Source of the DNA: Agathobacter sp.
GTDB taxonomy: Bacteria; Bacillota; Clostridia; Lachnospirales; Lachnospiraceae
Assembly (NCBI GenBank): GCA_022769125.1
Contig: JALEKN010000033.1
Span: 1 to 64,000 of the forward strand
Direction of reading: 5' to 3'
Length of the DNA stretch: 64,000 nt
Part shown: positions 17,374-27,046 of the stretch, piece after piece
Numbering within the stretch: the stretch's first letter is position 1
How the letters are laid out: every line of letters begins with the position of its first letter
Program-made: the position numbers and the translations under genes
Notes under the pieces: model-generated
Told to the model about the DNA's origin: nothing
Databases searched by the model: none
The model's input: the letters and a program-made list of their open reading frames with translations, nothing else

Positions 17374-19038
17374 CTATGCAATGCATACATACTCCTGCTC
17401 AAATACTTCTCTCTGGCATGGCTTGCCAAAAAAGTATCCTTGTATAAAATCTGGATTTAATTTCTTAATTTTTGTCAATTCCTCTTCTGTCTCAATTCCT
17501 TCAATACAGATCTTTAAGTTGATGCTATGCACCATCTCAATGATGTGACGCATGATACGGTTCTCATAATCACTATGCAGTGCCTTCATGGTAAAGCCAC
17601 GATCTAATTTGACAACATGCGGAGTCAGATTACCAATGCTCTGAAGGTTGGAATAGCCCGTTCCAAAATCATCAATCGCAATAGATACTCCAAAATCTTT
17701 CAGGTGCTCCCATACTTTACGGACAGATGGTGTGTTCTCAAGATAACCACTCTCTGTGATTTCCACAATCAGACTCTCAGGTGCCACTCCGGACTGCCTT
17801 ATGTGCTCATAGATTTCATCCGTAATGGAACTTTTTAATATCTGGATATAGGACAAATTGATGCTGATTCTGAACTCCGGAATAAACTGTTGTACTCTTA
17901 AACACATAAGAATCGCCTGATCTAACACCCAGCGTCCCACCGGAATGATAAGTCCGCTCTCCTCGAGCACCGGTATAAACTCAACCGGAGAAATCCGTTC
18001 TCCGCTTGGCAGCTGGAACCTTAATAACGCTTCCGCCGCATAAAGCTTACCGCTGTCTGCATGGACAATCGGCTGAAAGAACAGTTCAAACCCCTCGAAC
18101 TCATCCTCAACCGCCTGTCTTGCAAAGCGCAGTATCTCTTTATTTCTAAGATATTTCTTGTAATCCTCCGGTGCAAATACATATGCCTGATTCTTACCAC
18201 GCTTTTTGGCTTCGCCAAGCGCGAACTGCGACAACCGCATGACCTCTTCATAACTAGGGTTTTCAAGTTCCCCATATAACAGGATGCCTCCGGAGATTGT
18301 ATACACTGCCTCATAACAGTCCGATGCGATAAATTCATCAATTGCACACCGGATTCTCCGGTACAGATGCATTGCTTCAAGTCTGCTTCCCTGCTCAAAA
18401 TCCGTGATCAGGTAACCGTCCGCCAAGATTCGAAACACCTTCTGTCCCGGAATCAATGCCTTCTCAATACATTTTTCAACTCCGTGCAGAATATAGTCAC
18501 CATACTCTATCCCTTTTCTGGCATTGATATCTTTAAAATCATCAATACCGATCCGAAGAATAAATCCCTCCCTGTGTGTATTTCCATACGCATTCAGGAT
18601 ATTCTCGATCGCAATACTCTCCAACAAGCCACTGACATTATCTGCAAGCGGTTTGCGTCCCACTTCGTTTACACATCCGATCATGTATTTCGGATGATCA
18701 TTCTCGCAAAGAATTCTTCCCCTGCAATTGATCCAGATTGGTTCATGATTCTTATCCAGCCACCGGTAGGTAATATTATGCTGATCCTGTTCCCCGGAAA
18801 TCATCCTTTCTAGATCCTCGGATAACCTGCCAATGTCTTCCGGATGTACAAAAAGCGCGTAGGTGGCAGTCGCATTGTCAAAGAAATTGGATGGCATGCA
18901 AAACCGCTCGGCTGCCTGCTCAGAAATATAGTAAGTATCCCGTTCCATATCCAGCACAAACAGATAATCATCCATACAGGAAGAGAACGCACGGATTGCT
19001 TCACACAGTTGTTCAAATGTATAGTTCTTCGCCGACAT
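17374..19038 (-). CDS. PAS - GGDEF-like - EAL protein (c-di-GMP phosphodiesterase)
   Basis: 554 residues. A PAS domain (about 15-125) is followed by a GGDEF-type domain (about 135-285) in which the GG(D/E)EF signature is replaced (region LADGYLITDF), so cyclase activity is unlikely. The EAL domain (about 295-545) keeps AEALLRF, the NLSYIQ strand, EITESGY and IDDFGTGYSN, consistent with an active c-di-GMP phosphodiesterase. No membrane helix, so it is cytoplasmic. AAAGGGG precedes the ATG. The degenerate GGDEF may be a GTP-sensing regulatory module. Confidence 0.9.
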   Translation of the reverse strand: MSAKNYTFEQLCEAIRAFSSCMDDYLFVLDMERDTYYISEQAAERFCMPSNFFDNATATYALFVHPEDIGRLSEDLERMISGEQDQHNITYRWLDKNHEPIWINCRGRILCENDHPKYMIGCVNEVGRKPLADNVSGLLESIAIENILNAYGNTHREGFILRIGIDDFKDINARKGIEYGDYILHGVEKCIEKALIPGQKVFRILADGYLITDFEQGSRLEAMHLYRRIRCAIDEFIASDCYEAVYTISGGILLYGELENPSYEEVMRLSQFALGEAKKRGKNQAYVFAPEDYKKYLRNKEILRFARQAVEDEFEGFELFFQPIVHADSGKLYAAEALLRFQLPSGERISPVEFIPVLEESGLIIPVGRWVLDQAILMCLRVQQFIPEFRISINLSYIQILKSSITDEIYEHIRQSGVAPESLIVEITESGYLENTPSVRKVWEHLKDFGVSIAIDDFGTGYSNLQSIGNLTPHVVKLDRGFTMKALHSDYENRIMRHIIEMVHSINLKICIEGIETEEELTKIKKLNPDFIQGYFFGKPCQREVFEQEYVCIA

Positions 19039-19137
19039 GCAGTACCCCTTTCACCATCCGCACTTTATAGTCCTAAATTCATATCTTAATTATATATGTT
19101 TTCACGCTTTTTTGCAATCAACGCACAAAAAAGCCAG

Positions 19138-20331
19138 TCATTTTCTGTCATTTCCAGCAAGTGCCATCTTAAGACGTTCCAATCCGTCGGCAACCTTCCT
19201 GCTCTGACATGCAATATTCATCCTTAAGAAGCATTTTCCGCTCTCGCCATACTCCAACCCGTCAGAAAGATACAGCCCCGTGCATTTGCGGATATACCCG
19301 GCAAGGGCAACAGAATCTGTAATTCCGAGAAATCCGCCCGCTCTGGTCAAAAGTGCGCTACAGTCAAGCCACAGCAGATATGTTGCTTCACCAGCTACAA
19401 CCTTTATCTCCGGGAGTTCCTTTTCTACAAAGGTTTCAACCATATGACGATTCTCCCAGATATAGGTACGAAGTTCTTCCAGCCATTCCTCGCCCTGTTC
19501 AAACGCAGCGATCGTTGCTGCCATTGCAAATGCATTCGGTTCTGCCACTTCATCGGTGTTAAGCCCTCTCCACACCTTGTGACGAAGCTGCGGATCCGGC
19601 ACGCATACTGCCGCCGTCTGAAGTCCTGCCAGATTAAATGTCTTTGTCGGTGCAATGCAGGTAATACTGATTTCCCTGCAGGTATCCGAAACCGATGCGA
19701 ACGGTGTATATTTCAGCCCCGGCTTCGTAAGATCACAGTGGATTTCATCCGCAATTACCGTAACATGATGTTTTTTGCACAATTCTCCGATATGTGCAAG
19801 CGTTTCCCTATCCCAGATTTTTCCGATCGGATTGTGTGGATTACACAAGATCATAAGTGTTGTCTGTGGATCGGAGAGCTTTTCTTCAAGGTCTGTAAAA
19901 TCAATTTCGTATACCCCATCTTCATAGCGCAGAGGGCTCTCTAATACCCGGCAGCCGTTATTGATAATTGAATTAAAGAAAATATTGTATACCGGTGTCT
20001 GGATCAGCACGTTTTCATTCGGGGTGGTAATTTTCCGCACGATGCTTGAAATTGCAGGCACTACACCTGTGCAAAAGATCAGCCATTCTTTCTCCATCCA
20101 GAATCCGTGGCGTCTGCCCCACCAGTTCCTATATGCTTCGCTCCATTCATCTGGCACAATCGAATATCCAAAGGTTCCATTGTCCAGCCGTTCCTGCATT
20201 GCTGCAATGATCTGCGGCGCAGCCTTAAAGTCCATGTCAGCCACCCACATCGGAAGTTCGTTTTTCTCGACATCCCACTTCAGAGAATAAATCTTTGTTC
20301 TATCTGTCGGTTCATCAAAATTATACTTCAA
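19138..20331 (-). CDS. patB: MalY/PatB-family PLP-dependent C-S lyase or aminotransferase
   Basis: 397 residues, the usual length. Fold type I PLP motifs: DEIHCDL (cofactor Asp) and APTKTFNLAGL with the Schiff-base Lys. The N-terminus (WDVEKNELPMWVADMDF) is typical of MalY/PatB cystathionine beta-lyases that cleave C-S bonds of cystathionine or cysteine conjugates. The start is a TTG at 20331 behind GAGGAG. It is a single gene; a 456-bp palindromic element lies directly upstream and could affect its expression. Confidence 0.88.
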   Translation of the reverse strand: MKYNFDEPTDRTKIYSLKWDVEKNELPMWVADMDFKAAPQIIAAMQERLDNGTFGYSIVPDEWSEAYRNWWGRRHGFWMEKEWLIFCTGVVPAISSIVRKITTPNENVLIQTPVYNIFFNSIINNGCRVLESPLRYEDGVYEIDFTDLEEKLSDPQTTLMILCNPHNPIGKIWDRETLAHIGELCKKHHVTVIADEIHCDLTKPGLKYTPFASVSDTCREISITCIAPTKTFNLAGLQTAAVCVPDPQLRHKVWRGLNTDEVAEPNAFAMAATIAAFEQGEEWLEELRTYIWENRHMVETFVEKELPEIKVVAGEATYLLWLDCSALLTRAGGFLGITDSVALAGYIRKCTGLYLSDGLEYGESGKCFLRMNIACQSRKVADGLERLKMALAGNDRK

Positions 20332-20411
20332 AATACTTCTCTCCTCATCTCATATCATCTATTCGCCAGCCCCAACAGCTGCACTGCATTCTGCTGTACA
20401 AATGTTTATCC

Positions 20412-20867
20412 TTTTACACTTCACCTTTTGAGAAAAGCAATTCCACAAAAATTGTAGAAATTCTTCCAACCGTTCCGGCGGTGATAGGGTTGTGTCTTCT
20501 ATTGGCTTTGACACTCCAAGTCCGACTGTCTCACGGTAGGCGAACTTTTCTGTCGGCCTTCCTAGTCTCCCTAAGCGGGCGGCCTCACAAAGTTGTTATT
20601 AGGAGCATGCCCCTCAAAACTCGCGCTATACACGTTCTCTATATTGACATGGTAAGCTCAGACAGTCGGGGCATGCTCCCATTTTGCTCGGCACGCCCGC
20701 CAAGGGAGACACGAAAGACCTCGGAAGAAAAGTCCGTCTACCGCGAACAGCCGGGCAGGAGTGTTCAAACCTTTAGAAGACAAAACTTATAACTAAACCG
20801 CCGGCCGGTTGGATTAGAATTTCATAATTTTTAGTGGAATTGCTTTTCTCAAAAGGTGAAGTGTAAA
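20412..20867. repeat. 456-bp near-palindromic element (MITE-like or structured RNA)
   Basis: The whole 590-bp gap between the PatB-type and DUF3737 genes is dominated by one large imperfect inverted repeat. The outer ~43 bp (20412-20454 against 20825-20867) are nearly identical when reverse-complemented, starting TTTTACACTTCACC. Similarity continues at roughly 75% through arms of about 200 bp to an inner 12-bp perfect stem (GGAGCATGCCCC, 20602-20613 with 20668-20679) and a 54-nt terminal loop. I see no transposase or credible ORF inside and no clear target-site duplication. It may be a non-autonomous mobile element or a large hairpin RNA. Confidence 0.85.
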
Positions 20868-20924
20868 ATAGGAGATACTCTTGTCAGCAGAATGCACATA
20901 TGCTTTATGGCTGGCTGTTATTGA

Positions 20925-21779
20925 TTAGTTTGCTCCGGTGACGGTTATGATAGTCTTGGAAGGATCGATTTTGTCCCTCTCCATGATAAGTTCTCCGATT
21001 TCGCCTGCAGTGATCGTACCGGATGTCGGATTGATAACACTGTCGACCTTTCCGTTGATCTGCACATCGCAGGTAGAATACTCAAATGCAAGTGTTGTGT
21101 TGATGAGTTTGCAGTTCTTCATCACAAGATTGTCGATGTAACACATGCCCTGAAGACTTTCGATGGTACAATTGATCAAGGTCAGGTTCTTTGCATTCCA
21201 GCCTAAGTACTCGCCGGAGATGAAAGAATCATATACGGTGACGTTTTCGCTGTTCCAGAACGCATCCTTGCTAAGCAGCTTGGAATTGCGGACGGTCATA
21301 TTGCGCACTCCGTCAAAAGAATAATTGCCGACAAGTGAAAAATCATTCAATTCCAGATTACTGCAATTCATAGCAAAATAATCGCCCTTTGCGCTTACAC
21401 GATTAATCTTTACATCGCTGCAGTTCCACAGGGTCTCCTCTGCATCCGTAAAGGTTACATTGTCGAGTGTCAGGCCATTGCAGCGCCGGAAGTTCTTCGG
21501 TGCCTCAATAAGGGCATTCTTCACCTCTATATTGTCTGTATACCACACTCCGGCACGAGCCATATTAAACCAGTAGCAGTCTGTGGTCTTAACGTCCTTG
21601 CAATACCACAGAGGATATTTCCAGCGGAACATGCTGCCCTCCACCTCAATATCACTGCTCTCCTTCAGCGGAGACTCACCATCCTCAAAAATGGAATCCA
21701 CTACTTTTATATGATGACTGCCAAACAAAGCCCGCTCGCCGGTTAGTCTTTCCTGTTTTATAAGCTTCTTTTCGTCCAT
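20925..21779 (-). CDS. DUF3737-family beta-helix protein
   Basis: 284 residues made of short repeats with the look of a right-handed beta-helix, including runs such as LDNVTF, INRVSAKG and LINCTIES, one turn per ~20 residues. The N-terminus (ERLTGERALF) and overall length fit DUF3737, a family of unknown function common in gut Firmicutes. There is no signal peptide, so it is probably cytoplasmic. It lies 39 bp downstream of the ABC-F gene on the same strand and may be co-transcribed with it. Confidence 0.85.
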   Translation of the reverse strand: MDEKKLIKQERLTGERALFGSHHIKVVDSIFEDGESPLKESSDIEVEGSMFRWKYPLWYCKDVKTTDCYWFNMARAGVWYTDNIEVKNALIEAPKNFRRCNGLTLDNVTFTDAEETLWNCSDVKINRVSAKGDYFAMNCSNLELNDFSLVGNYSFDGVRNMTVRNSKLLSKDAFWNSENVTVYDSFISGEYLGWNAKNLTLINCTIESLQGMCYIDNLVMKNCKLINTTLAFEYSTCDVQINGKVDSVINPTSGTITAGEIGELIMERDKIDPSKTIITVTGAN

Positions 21780-21818
21780 TTTATTTCCTCGTCTTTCTGT
21801 ATAACATACATTACTATA

Positions 21819-23363
21819 TTACCACTCGATCACTCTTGTTGCAATCTTCTTGCGGAAGCAGACGTCATGATCGACCAATAGCATCGTAGGGCGATACTTT
21901 AAGATCAGATTCTCAATCTGCATTCTGGAAAAAACATCGATATAGTTAAGCGGTTCGTCCCAGATATATAAGTGAGCCGGAGTGATAAGGCTTGCAGCAA
22001 TCAAGACCTTTTTCTTCTGTCCTTCCGAGAAGTCCTCTATTGGCTTGCAAAACTGCATCCGCTCCATATCCAGCTGGCGGAGCAGTGCAAGCAAAAGGCT
22101 CTCATCCAGATGCTTCTCCTTACAAAAAACAGACAGGCTGCCTCTTAGGAATGAAGTATCCTGATTAATATAAGAAATCACAAGCCCGGATGCGACATCC
22201 AGAGTTCCACTTCTTATGATTGGATTATTTTGTGCGCATTCTTCTGATTTATCCGATGCTGTTTTATTTTGTGCAAGGATTGCCTTTATAAGTGTTGACT
22301 TACCGCAGCCATTCTCTCCATGTAAAAAGACACGCTCTCCCTGCACAAGTTCCATGGAAAAATCGGTTATAATATTTTTATCCGGGTCATAGCCAATCGA
22401 ACAAGCCTTCGCCCAGATCAACCTCTCTTTGTGATACTCTAACGGATATAGCTTCAGTTCCGCCGGAGTCTCAATATCCAAAAGCAGCCCCTCCTTCGCC
22501 TCAATCTCACCTGAAATCCGGTTCTCATACTGTTTTACCCTCGCCTGCATCTTCTTGGTCTTTGCACCGATATAAGCCCGGGTATCCAGACAGCGGTCAT
22601 GTTCCCTGACCGGATCAAAGCCAATCTTTGTGCTTTCATTCTTGTCCGCCCATCTTCTGCTTTGGTCTGCCGCTTTCCTTAAGTTCGCAATCTCCTTTAA
22701 GTGTTTTTCATTCTCCATGCGCTCAAAATTATCGCGGCGCATTTTATTCTCCCACCAGCTTGAAAAATTTCCCGCCTGGATTTCGATGCTCTTTCGGTTT
22801 AGAACCAGGACATGGTCGATGCAGGCATCTAACATATCACGGTCATGGGAGACAAGAATAAATCCTTTCTTTGTTGCAAGATATGCTTTTACAACCTCAC
22901 GTGATTCCTGATCCAGATGATTTGTCGGTTCATCGATCAGCAGGAAATCATTCTCCCCTGAGAAAAGCACCGCAAGCAGTACTTTTGTGCGCTCTCCATG
23001 GCTTAGACTTGCGAATGGGCGATACAAAAGTTCTGCAGATGCATGCAGTTTATCCAGCTCACAAATGACACGCCATTCCTCGCATCCGCTTTTTAATTCC
23101 CCGGCAAATTCACCAGCGCACCGGGTCATCTGTTCCTGTGTGACCGGATAAGGAAAATAGTCAAACACTGTCGTTGAACTGATTGTCCCCGTATATTCGT
23201 ACTTTCCCAGAAGCAGGTTCAAAAAGGTTGTCTTACCTTTTCCATTCCTTCCAATAAAGCCCAATTTCCAATTTGTATCCATCGAAAAAGATACATTTTC
23301 AAATACGAAGTCAAAACTTCCCTCGTAACCAAATGTCAGATTCGTAACATTAATTTGTGCCAT
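21819..23363 (-). CDS. ABC-F ribosomal protection protein, Lsa-like
   Basis: 514 residues with two ABC ATPase domains and no membrane segments. First domain: Walker A GRNGKGKT, signature LSHGERTK, Walker B FLLIDEPTNHLD. Linker (about 190-290) with many basic residues. Second domain: Walker A GENGCGKS, signature FSEGQKKK, IWDEPLNYID. The arrangement and length match Lsa/Vga-type ABC-F proteins, which displace lincosamides, streptogramin A or pleuromutilins from the ribosome. It lies behind a 320-nt leader with an intrinsic terminator and upstream ORF, the usual way such genes are induced by stalled ribosomes. The drug spectrum cannot be read from sequence. Confidence 0.88.
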   Translation of the reverse strand: MAQINVTNLTFGYEGSFDFVFENVSFSMDTNWKLGFIGRNGKGKTTFLNLLLGKYEYTGTISSTTVFDYFPYPVTQEQMTRCAGEFAGELKSGCEEWRVICELDKLHASAELLYRPFASLSHGERTKVLLAVLFSGENDFLLIDEPTNHLDQESREVVKAYLATKKGFILVSHDRDMLDACIDHVLVLNRKSIEIQAGNFSSWWENKMRRDNFERMENEKHLKEIANLRKAADQSRRWADKNESTKIGFDPVREHDRCLDTRAYIGAKTKKMQARVKQYENRISGEIEAKEGLLLDIETPAELKLYPLEYHKERLIWAKACSIGYDPDKNIITDFSMELVQGERVFLHGENGCGKSTLIKAILAQNKTASDKSEECAQNNPIIRSGTLDVASGLVISYINQDTSFLRGSLSVFCKEKHLDESLLLALLRQLDMERMQFCKPIEDFSEGQKKKVLIAASLITPAHLYIWDEPLNYIDVFSRMQIENLILKYRPTMLLVDHDVCFRKKIATRVIEW

Positions 23364-23415
23364 ATATGCATTCCCCCCTTTGATCTCAACCGATTCCCCT
23401 TATATTTACTACCGC

Positions 23416-23448
23416 AAAAAAAGGAACCATCTGTTGCCAAACGATTCC
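23416..23448 (-). terminator. Leader terminator (attenuator) of the ABC-F gene
   Basis: On the minus strand GGAATCGTTT pairs with AGATGGTTCC (10 bp with G-U wobbles) across a GGCAAC loop and is followed by seven T. It ends about 50 nt upstream of the ABC-F start codon, so by default it should stop leader transcription. Confidence 0.7.
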
Positions 23449-23530
23449 AAATTCCCAATATTCCTCAAAATCATAATATCAATCAAAAAAGGGTGCAAAA
23501 AAGAGAGAGGAAATGAGAATCCAATCCACT

Positions 23531-23539
23531 TTTGGCAAC
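23531..23539 (-). promoter_or_regulatory. Candidate antiterminator strand in the ABC-F leader
   Basis: The leader RNA contains GUUGCCAAA here, an exact 9-nt complement of UUUGGCAAC in the ascending stem and loop of the leader terminator (23433-23441). Pairing of the two would prevent terminator folding. Confidence 0.5.
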
Positions 23540-23600
23540 ATGAACAAACAGTAAACACTGCCTACTGCAAAATAACCGTGTCATGTTATACAAAAGTCGA

Positions 23601-23612
23601 TTATCTTCTCAT
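23601..23612 (-). CDS. Minimal upstream ORF, Met-Arg-Arg-stop
   Basis: ATG AGA AGA TAA preceded by GGGAGAGG at a good distance. It is about 70 nt into the leader RNA, in the position used by drug-sensing leader peptides. Arg-rich minimal peptides are known to stall ribosomes with some macrolides, but no such activity is shown here. A second, longer frame (ATG at 23585, about 33 codons, starting MTRLF, no clear ribosome-binding site) runs across the antiterminator strand. Confidence 0.45.
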   Translation of the reverse strand: MRR

Positions 23613-23689
23613 TCTTTCACCTCTCCCTGTTTATTCAATCCGCATACGACACACGGGATCACATCTATCTGTCTCAAACAGATAATCAT

Positions 23690-23718
23690 ATATTATCACA
23701 GTTTATGCCACAATGCAA
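23690..23718 (-). promoter_or_regulatory. Promoter of the ABC-F leader
   Basis: TTGCAT (23713-23718), a 17-bp spacer and TAATAT (23690-23695) on the minus strand. Transcription would start near 23683, giving a leader of about 320 nt before the ABC-F start codon. The rest of the 407-bp gap is this leader. Confidence 0.65.
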
Positions 23719-23770
23719 GACAGGTTCATGCTTCGCATTCGGCAGCGACCACGAAGTTAATGCAGTAGGG

Positions 23771-25909
23771 TTACAAACGAACGATAAAATGCAAAACATC
23801 CTGTCCGGTCAATTTTCTACTTCTTGCATCCGGCTGGCTTCCACCAATATAGATATGATATACACCCGGATTTAAAACTTTTTCGCCGGCTTCATTGCAG
23901 AGCATGAAAAGTTCCTTTTTTAAGGAAATCTCTATCGTCTTTTCCTCTCCTGCCAAAAGGGAAACCTTATCAATCCTCTTCAGTTGCGGGTTCGGTGCGC
24001 CTTCAAGTTCTGCCCCGATATAAGTCTGTATAGTTTCAATCCCTTTCATACCACCGGTATTCTTCACACATATCTTACAACGGATTTCCTGGCCATCCTC
24101 AAACGTCTCTGACAGAAGTTTGGCATTGCCATAGCTAAAAGTCGTGTAAGATAGTCCGAATCCAAATGGGAACAACGCCTCATTCTCCATATAACGATAG
24201 GTTCTTCCCCACATAGAGTATTCTTCAAAAGCAGGGAGTTCCTCCGTAGAACGATAAAACGTAACCGGAAGCTTGCCCTGAGGGTTCGCTTCCCCGAATA
24301 AAATCCTTGCGATTGCATTTCCTCCTTGTGCCCCCGGATACCAGCCCTCGATAATTGCATCAAGTTGATCTTCCTCCCATGCAATACTCATTGCGCTGCC
24401 GGACAGCAGAACAAGGATTACCGGCTTGTTACTCTCCTTTGCCACCTTTAAAATATCGTGCTGTAATCCGGGAAGGTTCAGGTTTGGTTTGTCTCCGCTT
24501 CCGTATTCATTGCCGGCATCGCCCTCTTCTCCTTCGAGTGTTGCGTCCAGCCCCATCACAGCAATAACGACATCGCTCTCCTCGCAGACGCCCCGCACCT
24601 CCGCTTCGCGGTCATTTCTCATGGCAAGTCCGCTGGTCCTATCCTTGTATAGATGGCAGCCCTCCGAATAGAGTACCCGCACATCATCCCCTACATAGTC
24701 CATGATTCCCTCTAAGACTGTTACATAACGGGATGCCGTCCCCTCGTAATTTCCAATCAGTGCATTGCGGCTGTTGGCGTTCGGTCCAATCACACCAATC
24801 GTGTGAAGCTTTGTCTTGTCAAGTGGCAGAATGTGATTATTGTTCTTTAAGAGAACGATTGACTGCTCGCTGACAGAGAGATTCAGCTGTCGCATTTCCG
24901 GTGAATCCACAATTGTATACGGGATTGCGTCATACGGGTTATTCCCCGTTTTCTCGAATGCTCCAAGCATCATTCTCGAAGTCAGAAGTCTCGTAACCGC
25001 CTCGTCAATGCACTCCTCCTTTACGAGTCCCTGCTCTACCGCTTGTTTCAGATAGAGGTACAGATTCCCACAGTTTAAGTCACACCCGCTGTTCATTGCA
25101 AGTGCCACCGACTCCACCGGATTTGATGTCACCATATGATGCTCATGAAAATCCTTGATTGCCCCGCAATCTGAAGTAACATGTCCTGCAAAGCCCCATG
25201 TATTGCGGAGCAATTCGGTAAGTAAATGGTAACTTCCACAGCACGGCTCTCCATTTGTCCGGTTGTAAGCACCCATGACAGTCTCAACCTTTGCCTCTTT
25301 TACGCAGGCTTCAAAAGCCGGAAGATAAGTCTCACCAAGATCCTTTTTACTGACGACCGCATCAAACGAGTGGCGCAGGCTCTCAGGTCCGCTATGTACC
25401 GCAAAATGCTTGGCACAGGCTGCCACCTTCAGATAATTTTCATCATGTCCCTGCAAGCCTTCAATATAACGCACTCCGAGCCGGCTGGTCAGATAAGGAT
25501 CTTCCCCGAATGTCTCGTGTCCTCTTCCCCATCTGGGATCGCGGAAGATATTGATATTCGGTGCCCACATTGTAAGTCCCTTATAGATATCGAAATCTCC
25601 TCCCCGCTGCTGCATGTTAAACTTTGCTCTTGCCTCCGTGGAGACTGCATCCCCGACCCTCTCAAGCAGATTTTCGTCAAACGTTGCAGCCATACCGATT
25701 GCCTGTGGAAAAACGGTTGCTGTGCCTGCACGTGCAACTCCATGCAGGGCTTCATTCCACCAGTTATATGCCTTGATTCCCAACCGTTCGATTGCCGGTG
25801 ACTGATACAGTGTTTGCGACACTTTCTCCTCCAGCGTCATCTGTTCCACAAGTGCCTTGGCGCGTGCCCTGTATTCTTCTCTCTTCTTTTGGTTTCGCAT
25901 CACTTCCAT
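23771..25909 (-). CDS. Glycoside hydrolase family 3 (beta-xylosidase/beta-glucosidase type)
   Basis: 712 residues, cytoplasmic (no signal peptide). The GH3 N-terminal TIM barrel (about 15-320) has NWWNEALHGVARAG, typical of the xylosidase/arabinosidase branch, and the nucleophile Asp247 in TSDCGAI. The C-terminal GH3 domain (about 350-590) and FN3-like domain (about 630-705) complete the usual three-domain form. It removes terminal beta-linked sugars from oligosaccharides brought into the cell. GGAGGGG precedes the ATG. It stands alone, not linked to the distant sugar transporter. Confidence 0.9.
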   Translation of the reverse strand: MEVMRNQKKREEYRARAKALVEQMTLEEKVSQTLYQSPAIERLGIKAYNWWNEALHGVARAGTATVFPQAIGMAATFDENLLERVGDAVSTEARAKFNMQQRGGDFDIYKGLTMWAPNINIFRDPRWGRGHETFGEDPYLTSRLGVRYIEGLQGHDENYLKVAACAKHFAVHSGPESLRHSFDAVVSKKDLGETYLPAFEACVKEAKVETVMGAYNRTNGEPCCGSYHLLTELLRNTWGFAGHVTSDCGAIKDFHEHHMVTSNPVESVALAMNSGCDLNCGNLYLYLKQAVEQGLVKEECIDEAVTRLLTSRMMLGAFEKTGNNPYDAIPYTIVDSPEMRQLNLSVSEQSIVLLKNNNHILPLDKTKLHTIGVIGPNANSRNALIGNYEGTASRYVTVLEGIMDYVGDDVRVLYSEGCHLYKDRTSGLAMRNDREAEVRGVCEESDVVIAVMGLDATLEGEEGDAGNEYGSGDKPNLNLPGLQHDILKVAKESNKPVILVLLSGSAMSIAWEEDQLDAIIEGWYPGAQGGNAIARILFGEANPQGKLPVTFYRSTEELPAFEEYSMWGRTYRYMENEALFPFGFGLSYTTFSYGNAKLLSETFEDGQEIRCKICVKNTGGMKGIETIQTYIGAELEGAPNPQLKRIDKVSLLAGEEKTIEISLKKELFMLCNEAGEKVLNPGVYHIYIGGSQPDARSRKLTGQDVLHFIVRL

Positions 25910-26006
25910 AAAATCCCCTCCTTCTATTATTTACCATTTCCCGCTTTTACCATACTCATATATCCGTAAAACTATACGATTTCTATAGCCTTCTGAATAG
26001 TCATCC

Positions 26007-26696
26007 TTACATAAACTGTGCAAAAATGCTCGCCCCGATTACGGTCAGTATCCCTGCAACACCAATTGACAGACTGCTCATCGCTCCTTCTGTCTCACCC
26101 ATTTCAAGTGCCCTTGCCGTTCCAACCGCATGCGCAGACGTTCCGATTGCAATTCCTTTCGCAATCGGCTCTGTAATCTTTCCAACCTTGCAGATAAATG
26201 GTGCAATCACATTTCCTACAACACCGGTGATGATGATTATTGCTGCCGTCAGTTCCGTGTATCCACCCATTTCTTCGGATACCCCGATTCCGATTGCTGT
26301 GGTGATAGACTTTGGCAGAAACGTCACATACTCCTCATGTGAAAATCCAAACAGTATCGCCATAAGCAGAATGCATACAAGACTTGTCAGCACCCCTGTG
26401 GTAATCCCTGCAAAGATTGCTTTCCAGTTGTCTCTCAGCAGACTGATCTTTTCATATAAAGGAACAGCCAGGCATACTGTCGCCGGAGTAAGCAGCCATG
26501 TCAAAATATTTGCCCCTTCATTGTAGGTCTCATAATCTATGTCTGACACTACAAGAACCGCGATGGTAATTGCGATTGATATAAGAAGCGGATTAAAGAT
26601 TGCTTTTTTAAACTTAGATTTAATTAATACTCCAAGTCCGTATGCTAATAGACTAAGGATAATCCCAAAATAAACAGATTCCTCAATAAAGCTCAT
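26007..26696 (-). CDS. lrgB: LrgB/CidB-family membrane protein
   Basis: 229 residues with about six hydrophobic segments. Family hallmarks include [15 protein letters not shown] and [17 protein letters not shown]. LrgB works with LrgA in holin-like control of murein hydrolase activity or, in some bacteria, pyruvate/glycolate transport. The ATG at 26696 overlaps the lrgA stop (ATGA) and has GGAG just upstream; a longer form starting at 26723 would lie inside lrgA and is less likely. No LytSR two-component genes are adjacent. Confidence 0.9.
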   Translation of the reverse strand: MSFIEESVYFGIILSLLAYGLGVLIKSKFKKAIFNPLLISIAITIAVLVVSDIDYETYNEGANILTWLLTPATVCLAVPLYEKISLLRDNWKAIFAGITTGVLTSLVCILLMAILFGFSHEEYVTFLPKSITTAIGIGVSEEMGGYTELTAAIIIITGVVGNVIAPFICKVGKITEPIAKGIAIGTSAHAVGTARALEMGETEGAMSSLSIGVAGILTVIGASIFAQFM

Positions 26697-27046
26697 GACT
26701 TTCTCTCCTTTTTGATGATCCACTGAGTCACTCTTCCGGATACAAGCATCACACAGACTAAGGATACAATTGTTGTGATTGTATACGGAATAATACGTGA
26801 TTGTATCATATCCCAGGAATTCATAAGTCCGACCGCTGCCGGAATAAACATCATCGGCATAATCTCGATCAGAAAAGTTGCCGTATCCTTAACATCCTCC
26901 ACCTTAAGTGCCTTACTCCCCAAAAGAACCAGCATAAGTACAAGCCCATATATACTTGCCGGAACCGGGAGCGGAATCAGGTAGTGAGCAAGCTCACCAA
27001 TGAACGAAATGGCAAGTATGATGCCAAATTGCTTTACGTATTTCAT
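26693..27046 (-). CDS. lrgA: LrgA/CidA holin-like protein
   Basis: 117 residues with four hydrophobic helices and the family pattern PLPVPASIYGLVLMLVLL. The first gene of the lrgAB pair, with AGGAGG before the ATG. Predicted inner-membrane holin-like oligomer. The 114-bp gap upstream contains a weak CAGGC/GCCTG hairpin that may end the helicase transcript. Confidence 0.9.
   Translation of the reverse strand: MKYVKQFGIILAISFIGELAHYLIPLPVPASIYGLVLMLVLLGSKALKVEDVKDTATFLIEIMPMMFIPAAVGLMNSWDMIQSRIIPYTITTIVSLVCVMLVSGRVTQWIIKKERKS

Noticed and set aside
19100-19135. Hairpin CTTTTTTG/CAAAAAAG between the EAL and PatB genes
   Set aside because: The stem is almost all A-T and has no following T run in the right direction; too weak to call a terminator.
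20295-20792. Plus-strand 165-residue frame across the palindrome
   Set aside because: It runs from the PatB 5' region into the inverted repeat, has no family features and no ribosome-binding site.
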